A stretch of 64,000 nucleotides of DNA from Mantis religiosa (lineage: Eukaryota > Arthropoda > Insecta > Mantodea > Mantidae), in assembly GCA_030765055.1 (NCBI GenBank), contig CM060952.1, positions 172,756,309 to 172,820,308 on the forward strand. Reading direction: 5' to 3'. Below, one piece after another: positions 32,301 to 43,199 of this stretch (the first letter of the stretch is position 1; each line of letters opens with the position of its first letter). The notes below the pieces were generated by a model. It did not search any database, was not told where the DNA came from, and saw nothing but the letters and a program-made list of their open reading frames with translations. The position numbers and the translations under genes are program-made.

Positions 32301-32975
32301 TGATACCAGCTTCTCTACATTTTTAAATCCACCATTACATCTGGATCCTAACGGACATTACGAGATAGCTCTATTGAATTTTGAGACTTTTTACTCGATT
32401 CCGAATGTGGACGAGAGTAATAATCTATTCCATTACGTTCGCGATGGAAAAGTCGAACGTATAGTAATTCCACCGGCTACTTATGAATTGATATCGCCAG
32501 ATTGATCAAGGATGTTCTCGACATCGGTGACGACTTTATTCTACGTGCTAATAATAACACCATGAAATCAGAAATTCAATCTCCCTATATTATCGACTTT
32601 AGTCGTGAGAGATCTATTGCTCCTCTTCTCGGTTTCACCTCTAAACAGAGGGTACCGGAGAACGTGCTGACCGAGTCTAATGATTTGGTTAACATATTCA
32701 AGGTCAGCATCATACGTATCGAGTGTAGTCTTGCAACGGGATCTTTCATCAATGGTAAAAGTGGTCATTCTCTGTATGAATTTTTCCCATCGGTACCTCC
32801 AGGTTATCATATCTCGCAGGAACCATCAAGTCCTATATATTTACCAATCATCGATACGAATCTCATTGATCATCTCGACATTAGAGTGGTAGACCAGAAC
32901 GGCGATAAGTTAGATTTCAGGAACGAAACCATCACTGTACGATTGCACATACGTCGTAATGGGTATAAGTTTTAA
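32272..32975 (+). pseudogene. Minor (penton-like) capsid protein, single jelly-roll (frameshifted)
   Basis: It forms the vertex capsomer in the Polinton virion model (called PX in the transposon literature, as I recall). The first frame (32272-32505) has FLNPPLHLDPNGHYEIALLN, then FYSIPNVDESNN and IPPATYEL. The second (32502-32975) has ILRANNNTMKSEI, APLLGFTS, VSIIRIECSLATGS, a HSLYEFFPSVPPGY block and IRVVDQNGDKLDFRNE near its end. The order is colinear, and only one frame change near 32495-32505 separates them. Combined length of about 230 codons is normal. The start overlaps the protease in another frame. Confidence 0.85.
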
Positions 32976-33092
32976 GAGACGATGCTATATTAAAAAACAT
33001 CTCTCGAGATTGAACTCTACTCGATCATCGACCCGCAAGCTAATCACATCGTCTAATCGAAAATTTCTCGCTAACTTAGCCTTCAAGGTTCT
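32976..33092 (+). promoter_or_regulatory. Spacer before the major capsid gene with TATA-like box
   Basis: CTATATTAAAAAA near 32985 precedes the capsid ATG by about 105 bases. Weak inference. Confidence 0.3.
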
Positions 33093-34301
33093 ATGATGGA
33101 TGTGTTGGACGTGACCGGGATTCCGACCTTTGATGATAAGATCAGTAAGGAGGAAGAACACGTATTCCTACCGTACAATACGTCAGCTCTCGATGTGAAC
33201 GATGAAATTAGAATTCCATGTCAAGCTGAAGATTTGTACACGCTTCCTAGTAGAAGTTATCTCTACATTGAGGGGACTCTCACTAAACCCGACGACACCG
33301 TCGCCACATCGAAATTGAGTAACAATGCTATGGCATTCCTATTCGATGAGATTCGTCTGGATATGAATGGAACGACTATTGATAGAACTAGGAATCCGGG
33401 CATTTCATCGACAATGCGTAACTATGCCGCACTGAATGAACTGGAATCGAATCGTTTACTAAATGCTGGATGGATCTATGCAGGAGGTGTGGTAGACATC
33501 GTGAATACATCGAATGGTATCTTCAATGCTATCGTTCCTCTTTCGATGTTGCTGGTTTTCGCCGACGATCACAAGGAGGTCATACTTAATAGCAAGTTTG
33601 AACTTATTCTCATTAGATCTAAGGATTCTAATAATTGTATCATTGGAAACGATCCTACAACCATACAACTAACTAGACTCGAATGGAGGATGCCTGTACT
33701 TCGAATTTCAGATTCTGAACGAGTTGATAAACTTAAACTCGTCAAATCGGATAAACCTCTACACGTCGCATTTCGAACCTTGGACCTTCACACTCAACCT
33801 GCTGTACCTCAAAGTAAAGCGTTCACATGGAACATTGCAACCACGACTAAACTTGAAAAACCACGTTTCGTCATAATCGGTGCACAAGTGGATAGATTGA
33901 ATCATCTCGCTAAGGATGCTTCTCTATTTGATAATTGTAATATCACCAACCTGAAACTTTATCTCAACAGTGAATGTTACCCCTATCACGATATGAATTT
34001 GGATTTCGCCAATTCGAAATTTGCATCTCTGTATGATCAATATTCCAAATTTCAATCATCCTACTATGGAAAGGAGAATTACCCTCTTTTGAAAAGGAAC
34101 GACTTTCTGAAATATGCACCGCTATTCGTCATCGATTGCTCTCATCAACCTGAGGATACTGTGACGGGGGCAGTGAATGTCAGATTGGAAGTTCAAGCAT
34201 CGTCAAATTTTCCTGCACAAACTTCATTATTCTGTTTAATTATTCATGATAAATTATTCACTTATAAACCATTAACTCATGTTGTACAATCTATCATATA
34301 G
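33093..34301 (+). CDS. Major capsid protein, double jelly-roll
   Basis: An intact frame of 402 codons. It would form the trimeric hexon-like capsomers (called PY in the transposon literature, as I recall). The N-terminus reads VLDVTGIPTFDDKISKEEEH; the middle has FDEIRLDMNGTTIDRTRNPG and MRNYAALNE; the second half has LKLYLNSECYPYHDMNLDF and SKFQSSYYG; and it ends RLEVQASSNFPAQTSLFCL. These blocks, and the length, fit the Polinton capsid family. The start has two adjacent ATG codons. It follows the minor capsid gene on the same strand and ends tail-to-tail with the small gene at 34327. Confidence 0.93.
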   Translation: MMDVLDVTGIPTFDDKISKEEEHVFLPYNTSALDVNDEIRIPCQAEDLYTLPSRSYLYIEGTLTKPDDTVATSKLSNNAMAFLFDEIRLDMNGTTIDRTRNPGISSTMRNYAALNELESNRLLNAGWIYAGGVVDIVNTSNGIFNAIVPLSMLLVFADDHKEVILNSKFELILIRSKDSNNCIIGNDPTTIQLTRLEWRMPVLRISDSERVDKLKLVKSDKPLHVAFRTLDLHTQPAVPQSKAFTWNIATTTKLEKPRFVIIGAQVDRLNHLAKDASLFDNCNITNLKLYLNSECYPYHDMNLDFANSKFASLYDQYSKFQSSYYGKENYPLLKRNDFLKYAPLFVIDCSHQPEDTVTGAVNVRLEVQASSNFPAQTSLFCLIIHDKLFTYKPLTHVVQSII

Positions 34302-34306
34302 GTGTA

Positions 34307-34345
34307 ATAAATAAAACATTACAAATTCAAATTATCTTTTTATTG
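34307..34345. terminator. Overlapping convergent polyadenylation signals
   Basis: AATAAATAAA just after the capsid stop (34307-34316, +) faces an AATAAA on the - strand (about 34336-34341) that lies inside the last codons of the opposing gene. Confidence 0.6.
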
Positions 34346-34814
34346 ACTTTAACATACATCTCCAATATCCTCTTCCTTGCACTCCTGCTTTTTGCATCAT
34401 ATGAACATAATGATTTATGAATATCATACAACTGATATAAATTTCTTTCAATATATGGAATTAGTCTTTTAAGTCCATTGAATGCAGTACTATTCAGATT
34501 TATACTGCCCACATTTAAACATGTATTCACAAACCTTATTTCTTTCATCTTATTCATGCATAACATTATATTAAATGCATATATTATATTTTCACTGTAG
34601 GTGCACATGGATGCTTACCATCTTTCAGATACGTATCCAAAACATACAAATTTGACATTATTACCTCCCAATCCTCTTTTGTAATATACACAAACGTATC
34701 GTCATGTGTGGCTTTAATGTAAAGTGATGGGAGTTCATTGTATAATCCTATGTTCACACGAAAGTCAATGCTGATGGAGATGTCGTTATCGTTCATGCAC
34801 ACACTATTTGCCAT
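34327..34814 (-). pseudogene. Small Polinton protein of unknown function (frameshifted)
   Basis: The first frame, from ATG 34814 to 34584, has ISISIDFRVNIGLYNELPSL then DDTFVYITKEDWEVIMSNL. The second (34608-34327) has NIIYAFNIMLCMNK, SINLNSTAFNGLKRLIPYIE and a basic end. Each frame contains a beta-hairpin-then-helix unit (YITKEDWEVI / INLNSTAFNGL), so together they look like a two-repeat protein of about 160 residues broken by a shift near 34590-34608. I do not know its function. Its ATG overlaps the stop region of the upstream gene by 11 bases. Confidence 0.6.
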
Positions 34815-35471
34815 CACTCGCAACTTCTTCCTCTACTTCTTCTGCGAAGGGTGTGAAGGGTTCGAACATCATTATGATGAAACTGTCTTGATCGAACGTC
34901 TTCTTGGCTTTGACGATTCTCGGTTTGCAGTTCGTCTTCTTCTTTTTCTTGTCTCCTTTCTTACTGGATCTGCGGACATACACGAACTATGTCTCAACAT
35001 CGTGAATATTTAATACACTTGTTAACGTAAAACTCTTATTATTTTATACTCACTTTTCTATGACTTCCTCCTCAGATTTCGATGTACCGATATCCTTAAA
35101 CGGACGATCATTGTACGGACCGCACACATCTTCACCTTGATCCTGTTCGGACTGGCATGCCACATCTTCACTTTGGGCTTTACTGAAATAAACATATTTG
35201 TCATTAGTTATCTAACACATAACAACACTTTCACGTTAACACTCAATTATAATTCTACTTACCCGAGATACACTTTACAATTCTTTCCGCATTGAGCATA
35301 AGATGTGATCGAATCATGATGGGAAGGATTCTTGCAAATCACTTGATGCATCTTCCCATCACACGTTTCATCGTGATGCTCAACTCAATGCTTTTGCAAA
35401 TCTTCGAAATTGCGTAGATTCTCCCAGAATCTGGTATCACTTTCAATGATAGGAGTTGTTGTTCCACTCAT
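34804..35471 (-). pseudogene. Three-exon small Polinton gene, Cys/His-rich, premature stop
   Basis: Exon 1 is 35471-35263 (donor GTAAGT), exon 2 is 35182-35054 (acceptor TTTCAG, donor GTGAGT), and exon 3 is 34969-34804 (acceptor CCGCAG, stop TAG). Both junctions keep phase and the frame is open through exons 2 and 3, which strongly supports the model. Codon 29 is TGA (35387-35385). Exon 1 encodes FWENLRNFEDLQKH, then a His/Cys cluster (HH..TCDG..VICKN..HHD..AQCGKNCKVYL) that could bind zinc. Exon 2 is acidic (CQSEQDQGED). Exon 3 has a Lys run (KKGDKKKKKTNC) and an acidic C-terminus. About 166 codons in total. Function unknown. Confidence 0.65.
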
Positions 35472-35484
35472 CTTGACGTTGCGA

Positions 35485-35890
35485 TGTAAAGTGAGAATGC
35501 ATTCGTTCCCGAGTGAGCAGATGGGTGATGAAACGTGATCATACCTGTCTCCCCCCTCCCCATCCTCTCGTCGATTGTACTTAACGTATGGAGGGTTTGT
35601 GTGAAGTGAGGACGCGTTCGTTCCCGAGCTAGCGGAGACAGGATGAAACCTGTTAAATCGAATTTACTATATTACCGTTTTATCACGTTCCCCCCTTCCA
35701 CCCTCTCGTCGCTTGTACTGGAGGAGGACTAGTGTTTATCCTCTCGTACATGAATGGGTATGGAACCGAGGACTCTATATTCATATATATGAATCCTCCC
35801 GAGAGAACTCAATTTTCATAGATGAATATTTATACGCCCACACATACACACATATGCACAAATCTTGAGGGATGACAACACGTCATCATC
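35485..35890. repeat. Right subterminal region with a diverged ~110-bp duplication
   Basis: AAGTGAGAATGCATTCGTTC near 35490 recurs as AAGTGAGGACGCGTTCGTTC near 35605, each followed by a C-rich block and CCTCTCGTCG.TTGTACT. No gene seen. Confidence 0.7.
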
Positions 35891-36376
35891 CTTATACTTC
35901 AATGTGGAACAGATTTATATTTTCTCATACCTCGATGTGGGAATGGAACTTAACCTTTTTCTTAACCTTACATTGCTCTTAGATACATAGCTCAAGGATG
36001 GATTCTGGTTAGGGAACACCCCTTACCAGAATGTCTTATTACATTTATTTCATAAATCTCTCCCAGTACACCTACCTAATCATTCTCTCGACATTCTTTT
36101 ATCTAAAGAATAGCGATACTGCATCATACATCATACACTAAACGTAATAGATATCAAACCCTAGACTCGATATTCATACATGAGAGTTTAAGCACAGACA
36201 TCGAAGAATTACTATCAACACATTTAATTCAAACATCCCCCCCGCCGAACCCCATATCGAACCCTAGACTCGATATTCATACATGAGAGTTTAAGCACAC
36301 ACATCGAAAAGAATTATTATCAACACATTTAATTCAAACACCCCCGGAACCCCGTTACCCATCCACCCATCACACA

Positions 36377-36421
<45 letters not shown>

Positions 36422-36625
36422 ATCATCATCATCATCACCCCCCTCAAACACATCTCACTGCACAGGGGAGAACGGCACTACGCCAACACTCCCCTTCTTT
36501 TACACCTCGATATTCACATAGGAGAGTTCTAAATCAATGAGCATTCTACATCACTCATATATTAACACAGAGGAGAGTTCAGCATCATATCTACACTGTG
36601 CTGATTCTCTCAATTCTATACTACT
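35891..36625 (-). repeat. Polinton right terminal inverted repeat
   Basis: It is the inverse of the left repeat and ends CTATACTACT. It is longer than the left copy owing to a longer AC run (36379-36420) and about 40 extra bases near 35920-35955. Confidence 0.95.
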
Positions 36626-36631
36626 CCCATA
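36626..36631. repeat. Polinton target-site duplication (right)
   Basis: cccata, partner of cacata at 20219-20224. Confidence 0.7.
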
Positions 36632-39600
36632 CTATGCCCATGTTTCAATGAACGAGCTCCTTGAGGATGTTCCGAACTTTTTACGCACGTGTGTCTATAT
36701 TCATAATCAAAATACTTATATTGAAATACATTTTTATAAAGGGGCTTCATCTGTCATATTTTTATGTTATGAATTATGTATCAGCTCATAGAAAAATTCC
36801 CGCGCTCTTAGAAGAGGGGTTGTAAACATCAGATAATTCTTTAGGGGAATTTTTGTTCTACAATTGGTAATACTGTTGAGAATGGCAGCTTGGTGTGCTC
36901 AATCTATCTTTGCAGATACATGGAAGTTTGTTTCTTCATTGTTGCTTTGAATAGATTTATCTGAGTTGCATTTCAGCTATAAAATGACCCATTTTTTCTG
37001 GTCAAGAAGCTATCAAATATAACTTTAAACCCTGCTGTTTAAATATACTTTGGATATTTAAAAAATAATCACTAATGCTCTATAATCAGAAAATAAGGTA
37101 GCTAAGAAAGTATTCCTATCTTCTTAATAAATAAACCAATGGATACAAGTAGATCAGGAACTTAGATGAATACGATAGATGTGTAAAAACTTCAGTTCGT
37201 ACCTTACATTATACATTATATAGTTTTTGAGTTTCAGGGAGTACCTTTTGCTTTGAGCAAGCGTCTACCCCATCTATCCGCGCCGCCTAATACCACGAAA
37301 CCTAGAGGTACAACTTAAATATATGAAGCAAACATAATAAAGTGGAAACTATGGAAAAAGTCAAAAGCCAGTCTAGCACTCTACTTTTGAACGTGGAAAA
37401 TCCCAAGAAAGATGGGAATCGATTTCGGGACATCCTAAAGGCGAACCTCACAATTTACACGGTGTTATCAAGCTTGATATCTGAAACCTTACAATTTAAT
37501 AGTTCTAACATAAAGACATAGACTTCCTGAGTAAATGTTTTAAGATTACTCCAATTCTTATTGTTACAAAAATGGTACAGCATGTGATGATTACTCTTAA
37601 GCCTGAGTAGATCTGGGTACAGCATGTGATGATTACTCTTAAGCCTGAGTAGATCTGGGACTACAAGTTAACTCCTTGAGCACAGATTCAGTAAAAACAT
37701 TATATTTAAAATTTGATGAAATTTCTTTGGAATTTATAGCCTAATTCCTGATAACCTTATAAACATTTTCATCATATACATTAATCTATATATTGCTATA
37801 AGGAAATGCTGTCCTTTGTTCTCTGTGCCAATATTTCAAATATGGCTTCTGTCCGCCCTTTTCCCAATGACATGTTTCGCCTGCTATTCCAATCTCCTTT
37901 GCTTCATTTATCACCAAAGTCCGCACAGTCGCTGCAGATCATTTGTTGTATTCAACTTTATTTGCATTCCTTCAGTTCCTTGAAGCATGCTTCGCTAGCC
38001 CCTGCTTTCTCTTCCGTTATCATCTTTGTCTAATCCCCTTTTCCCTTCGTCGGCAGCTCCACCCCAAACATCACAAGATTACAGTATGGGGAGATAAACG
38101 CGGGCGAATAATTGGATTGTGGCTTCTAGGACATACATAGGCTACTCGTTTAATCAAGCGTATCAGTGATGTAACGCCGTGGCAGATATGAATGCCTTTA
38201 GCGCTCGTCAGTCTGAGGCATGTCGGGATTCATGTCGTTACAAAACCCCTTCTCCATCCATGTTATAAAGTGTCCAAAAACGGGGTTCACTGCTTTCTCA
38301 GCAGCGTGTATTACATCGCTCTAGGGAATTCACATGATGTCATTAAGGATTAGCAGCATTCGCAGCTTCGTTCGCGTTATTCTGTAAACCGATAAAGCGC
38401 TTACTTCTTTTGTTTGTTCTTTCCCTACCTTTTAGAACTGTATTTGTTCAATTAGTTCTATCTTTCCTCTCACTCTACATCTTTTCCCTCCTTGTTCTCC
38501 TCACTACACTTTTTATCTATTCTCTATCTCTCCTTTAATTATTTCTTGATATGTCTCTTTCTGCTTCATTTTCTCTTCTTCCTAAATTGCAAACCCCAAT
38601 TAAAGCATTATCTGGCACGTTAGTACGAAGTAAGTAACAGATGCAATATTCCAAAATCGTAAGCGTATCTAATGTTTGGAAATGATTCATAACCCTTACA
38701 TTCAGGTAATTAAATACAATGATTTGTAAACTTTACATGACAGAACGTTAAGCGTATTGACATTAAGTGACACAGACTGCATTCACTTGTTAGTTTGTTT
38801 ATTAGAAGAGCGAACTATTAATAAGCTGGCGTAGAGTGAATGACGAAACACAAATAGAGCATTTGGGAGCTGTCTGTAATTATGTAAATGTAAATTACCA
38901 TTGCAGCCGCCGATTTTGTCTTTTGACGCAAAGGGACATTGATTTTCTCTTTTCTCTCCTTTACACAGTACTCCAACATTTATATAATTTATCGCTCCTG
39001 CCGATATAGACACATTTCTGTCCAGAAGACATGATTGTATTGGAACAGATTGCACATACCCGACTCGCCGTGTATTTTTTACCCAGTACAAGAAGGCAAG
39101 GCAGAGGAATGCGTATGGCAATCACTTTTCCTGTCCTCATGATGTTTATACTCGCCCTCTGGATATGATAAGGATGCTAGATCCACGTAAATTATACAGG
39201 ATTTTCACATGACTTAACCACGCATAATAGTTATCACTAGAGTAACTGAATCATATGCACTCTCATACACCAATTTCGTAGTAAACAGATCCACTAACAG
39301 AACAGATAAACAGTTCAAGTCCTTTTCCCTCTTCAGGCCCCACTTGTTTTCTTGTGGTGGCCAGACAATATATGCGATAGGGTTTTGTAGACGACTCCGT
39401 TCCTACACACATTTTCCGATATGCTTCCATTCTTTCTATGTAGTATATTTATTCGATTTAGCAAAGAACAAAAATATTCAGGAAAAGTCATACAAGCCTA
39501 TATAGAAATATCTTATGTTACACTCTTACTTTCCTGGACCCCTTCATCAATAAATTATTTTTGGAAAGCTTGCAATTCACATTTAAAGAAGTGCAGAACT

Positions 39601-40280
39601 ATTACTGTACCTCTCCTTGCGAGAAAATAACAATTTTCCATTTGAGAAAAAGAGTATTTGAAAATACAAATCGATATTAAGGAAAGTCTGGGAAATGGTT
39701 AAGCCCAGACTAAAATGCTTTTGAGAAACTGTGCACTTTAAGAGGATCTGTATTTGCTATGTAGCTAGTAAAACTTTATCAGCTCCTTTTTGTTTACCAA
39801 TTATGCACGCCATACAGCAAAATAGACTTCGGAGATTATTTACAGAAAATTTACAATTTAATTTCATTTTCCATGAAAATATAGTAAAATATGGCAGTTA
39901 AATATAAATTGTTGGAGTCACTTTTAGCAAGATCAACATTCTATGAAAAAATACTACATGTAAAGGGCAATTTGGGGTGCGGAAGTTTCTTATAGGTCTC
40001 AATATTACATCCTTATAAGACTTGAAATTGAATACCAAGTTTAGTAATTGGTAGACTACTCGTTTCTGGGTTATGCTATTCAAATACACGCCCACACAAA
40101 CTGGCAGCCAACTTTTCTTCTAAAAGTACCTTATGAGTCTCACTGGCTGTGAAATCTCTATATCCGATTTTTGAGTGAAATGCAATATTTTATGTACCCA
40201 CTACGTACGTGGCTGGTAAAAGTAAATACACAGCCCTAGGGGAGATATTTCGAATCTGACTTTTCATTTCATTATTAATA
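36632..40280. other. No gene recognised
   Basis: Flanking DNA right of the Polinton. It holds one 42-bp tandem duplication and no supported coding region. Short frames (36537-36791 partly in the TIR, 37806-38140, 38783-39121) show no motif. Confidence 0.5.
37575..37658. repeat. Perfect 42-bp tandem duplication
   Basis: Two exact copies beginning GTACAGCATGTGATGATTAC, at 37575 and 37617. Confidence 0.95.
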
Positions 40281-40289
40281 CGCCTTATG

Positions 40290-40410
40290 TAATGTATGGA
40301 TAAGTTTTTTACCTGGGTTTTCCCTTATCCTGAAAGATAAATGCCAGGTAAACTCTAAGCGATGCAATCTGTGCTAATTTGAGCGTCGTTTCACCCATTC
40401 CATCCACTGT
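40290..40410 (+). repeat. SINE family 3, 3' part
   Basis: It matches the body of the 54828-55060 copy (CCTGGGTTTTCCCTTATCCT, then GTGCTAATTTGAGCGTC and TTTCACCCATTCC). The tRNA-like head is missing. Confidence 0.65.
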
Positions 40411-40419
40411 CCGGTATTA

Positions 40420-41930
40420 GCAAACTGGTTAAAGGATGTTGGTTAAAAATAACATGGATATTTCGATAACTCTGTTCATAACAGCCATAGGTTGCACTAA
40501 GTTTTACTTGAAAAGTCTAACGCTAAGTCCAAATCTCAAACATTCGAGCTGATGCTGTTATACCTTGTGCTATCAGGACTTGATAACAGTTATGATAAAC
40601 TATTTTCATTCAACCAAGTCTACCGCTTCAAGTAGTAAGAGCATTAGATTGTTTTAATTCTGACTTAACTTTCTAAACAATATCGCATATAGATTTATTG
40701 GAGTTACACAATTATTAAACGCTACGATAAAATAAAAACAAATGAAAATTTGGCACAAATGCTTATCAGAAGTGTAGGGCACGACGTTGTAGTATAAAAC
40801 CACAATGTTATTGGAAGAAACTGTAAACTAAAAATAATAATACATTGTTCAAGTTGTTCTCGGGAAGCATTGGTGAAAGTTTTGTAGAAATTAGAAAATA
40901 CTGTTACCGTAATACTTCTAGTTACTTATACTCAGCGTTGAAATTTCAGAAGAAACGACAAGAAAGCGACTCAAAATTTGAGAAATCAATTTGATATTTG
41001 ATACGCCTTGATTTAAAAACTAATATTCATTACAGTGTGTTTCATATTGAGAAAAGGGAAAAACTGATTTAGTTAGACCGTATGAAACTGCTACTCCGTA
41101 GCTACCAGGTTTATAAGTCCTCGTTATGGTAAAGAATGAAGCATACAGAGGAATTTATGTGACATTCAAACGAATTTCAGAAAAATCATTTACACCAATA
41201 TTTAATTTACTAAACAAGTAATCCACTCTGCCGTCATCGCGTCTCTAGTGATACGAAAGGCCAATTCTTATTATATGTAAATTGATTTCTTGTTTCGAGT
41301 GAAATTTATACTTTTATTATTATTTCCTTAAGGTGTGGTACATTTCATATATACATACTTGCAAATTATAATTATTTTCAAAAAGTGTTATGGCTATCTA
41401 TATTTTATATAATCGTATATTTATATTATTTTGTTATTTATGTGTGTTCTTCTCGAATTGGGGAAAGCTGAATTTTATATTTTGCATTAACTTGAACATT
41501 TTACGTCACAACGTTTAAGTTAACTTAAAAGATGGGATAATGTGTTTCACATAATTAGTTAATACAATTAGCTAATGGACGATATGTTAAAGGTAATTGG
41601 TTTTCTTTGTTATTACCTTCGAAATCTATGGGATGCCTAGCTATTAGTAGTAACACTTGAATTGTGCGATAAATCAAACTGTCGCTTCATGGCTTTGAAT
41701 AAGTGTTTACGTGTGTCAATTTAAGCGTTTCCTTCCATGATGAAATAATATAATAAAAATGAGAAACAAGGCAGCGATAAGAATAGTTTTTCAAATCGTA
41801 ATTTATGCCCTCAAGGGAAATGTAAGTAACTTTCAGAGAACTTGCAGTCTAGCCACAATAAATTTTAAACTTTGAATTTTTTACACTATATTAAAAGTTT
41901 ATTTGATGACAAATATGTTTCTATACCTCA
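40420..41930. other. No gene recognised
   Basis: Anonymous AT-rich DNA. Confidence 0.5.
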
Positions 41931-41936
41931 TCCACA

Positions 41937-42175
41937 CGGCCGCTCCGTGGCTCAGTGGTTAGACCGCTTGGCTCTCACCAAGGCGGCCCTGGTTCGATCC
42001 CAGGCGACCGCAAAGTGAGATTTGTGGTGGACAATACGGCGCTGGGGTGGGTTTTCTCCGGGATATCCGGTTTCCCCTGCCATCTCATTCCACCGGTGCT
42101 CCATCTTCATCTCATGTATCATGAGTGTCATCGCCTGCGGTGCCGTATGTAGTAAAAGCGGGCGTTAAACACTAC
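41937..42175 (+). repeat. tRNA-Glu-like SINE (family 4), well preserved
   Basis: The head reads TGGCTCAGTGGTTAGA (A-box) and GGTTCGATCCCAGG (B-box), with CTC in the anticodon position of a tRNA-Glu-like arm (GGCTCTCACCAAGGCGGCC). A body of about 165 bases follows, ending GGGCGTTAAACACTACAC. A diverged copy lies at 55725-55890. The attached body and second copy argue against a true tRNA gene. Confidence 0.75.
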
Positions 42176-42179
42176 ACTA

Positions 42180-42839
42180 CACACCTCATCCATGAGTCTT
42201 ATGGATACAATTTTCCAAGAAGACAACCGGCACGGAAGTTACATCCTAATATTCCAAAGGTCTGATTCACTGAAAGGGATAGCTTTGATGTATTAGTAGA
42301 ATGTTTACTATAATTCCATACCTAATTTATGTAAAAGGCAGATTAAAAATTTACATTAAATATGTTATGTTCTACATTCACATAACTTTTTCTGCGGTAG
42401 CTTTAAGATATATTCAAATCCTTTAAACATAGTGTTATGTGGAGCCTTTGAAATTCCGTACCCTTTGCATGACCAACAGAAAACACAAATTAAGACTTCC
42501 AATTTCATAGTGTAAGCATCGTAAAAAGGAGACAAATATGGTCCTAACCATTTTAATTGACGTTCATTACGAACTGGGGGGAATGTAACTATATGGTATT
42601 AAGAGTCAATTAGAATGGCACGAGAGGATTCGGTACACTAAAAGATCGTTTTATCAGGTGGCATCTAAATTACATTTCAAAACGAAAACGAAAATTACTT
42701 TGATTTAACACATTTAATAAACTTTAAATACAATTGCAATAAACAAAAACACATTTACCTTTTAAGTTGGATTCAGAAGAGATTTGGTTGCACTATATCC
42801 TGCTATACATCTATTCCCTAACAAGGTTCACCTAGAAAG

Positions 42840-42875
<36 letters not shown>

Positions 42876-43190
42876 CGCCAAGCTATGTTAGCCTCGTGCC
42901 CGAAGCTCGAATCTATCCTCACTCTGGATCCGCTAGCTATACCAACATCTGCATAATAAATAATGCCACAGAGAATAGACAAAAGAGTATAGCTTCACCA
43001 CATCATCAAGGAATAATATCGAAATGGTTCACTCAAAAGGGTGGGTTTTAACGAGATCTGTAATTTCTGTGTAGCAAGAGCTTATCTGATTCTTTGAGCT
43101 GGCTGGTTATGCAGAGATCATACCGAATGGAGGCTTAGGCTTAGGCTTTTTATTTTTGTTTGATATAGCTGGTGGCGGTACAGTGGACCC
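42180..43190. other. No gene recognised; includes a poly(A) run
   Basis: A 33-base A run at 42842-42874 may mark the tail of an unrecognised retroposed sequence. No coding signal. Confidence 0.5.
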
Positions 43191-43199
43191 GGCTTACAG

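Larger units (their letters stand above)
20225..36625. mobile_element. Maverick/Polinton virus-like DNA transposon (about 16.4 kb)
   Basis: Seen directly: terminal inverted repeats of about 0.7 kb starting AGTAGTATAG and ending CTATACTACT; a flanking 6-bp near-duplication; and genes for polymerase B, retroviral-type integrase, packaging ATPase, adenovirus-type protease and two capsid proteins. The 5'-AG...CT-3' ends, 6-bp duplication and this gene set define Maverick/Polintons. Gene order: small gene and polB (+), integrase, unknown, fibre-like, ATPase (-), phospholipase, protease, minor and major capsid (+), then two - strand genes. At least eight genes have lesions, so the copy cannot act alone. 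An origin as an endogenised virus or an active transposon that later decayed fits equally well. Confidence 0.96.

Noticed and set aside
41937..42010. Functional tRNA-Glu gene
   Set aside because: It has a long SINE body attached and a diverged second copy at 55725, and its acceptor stem is not closed cleanly.
43130..43155. Telomere-like repeat (TTAGGC units)
   Set aside because: Only two to three units; not a telomeric tract.
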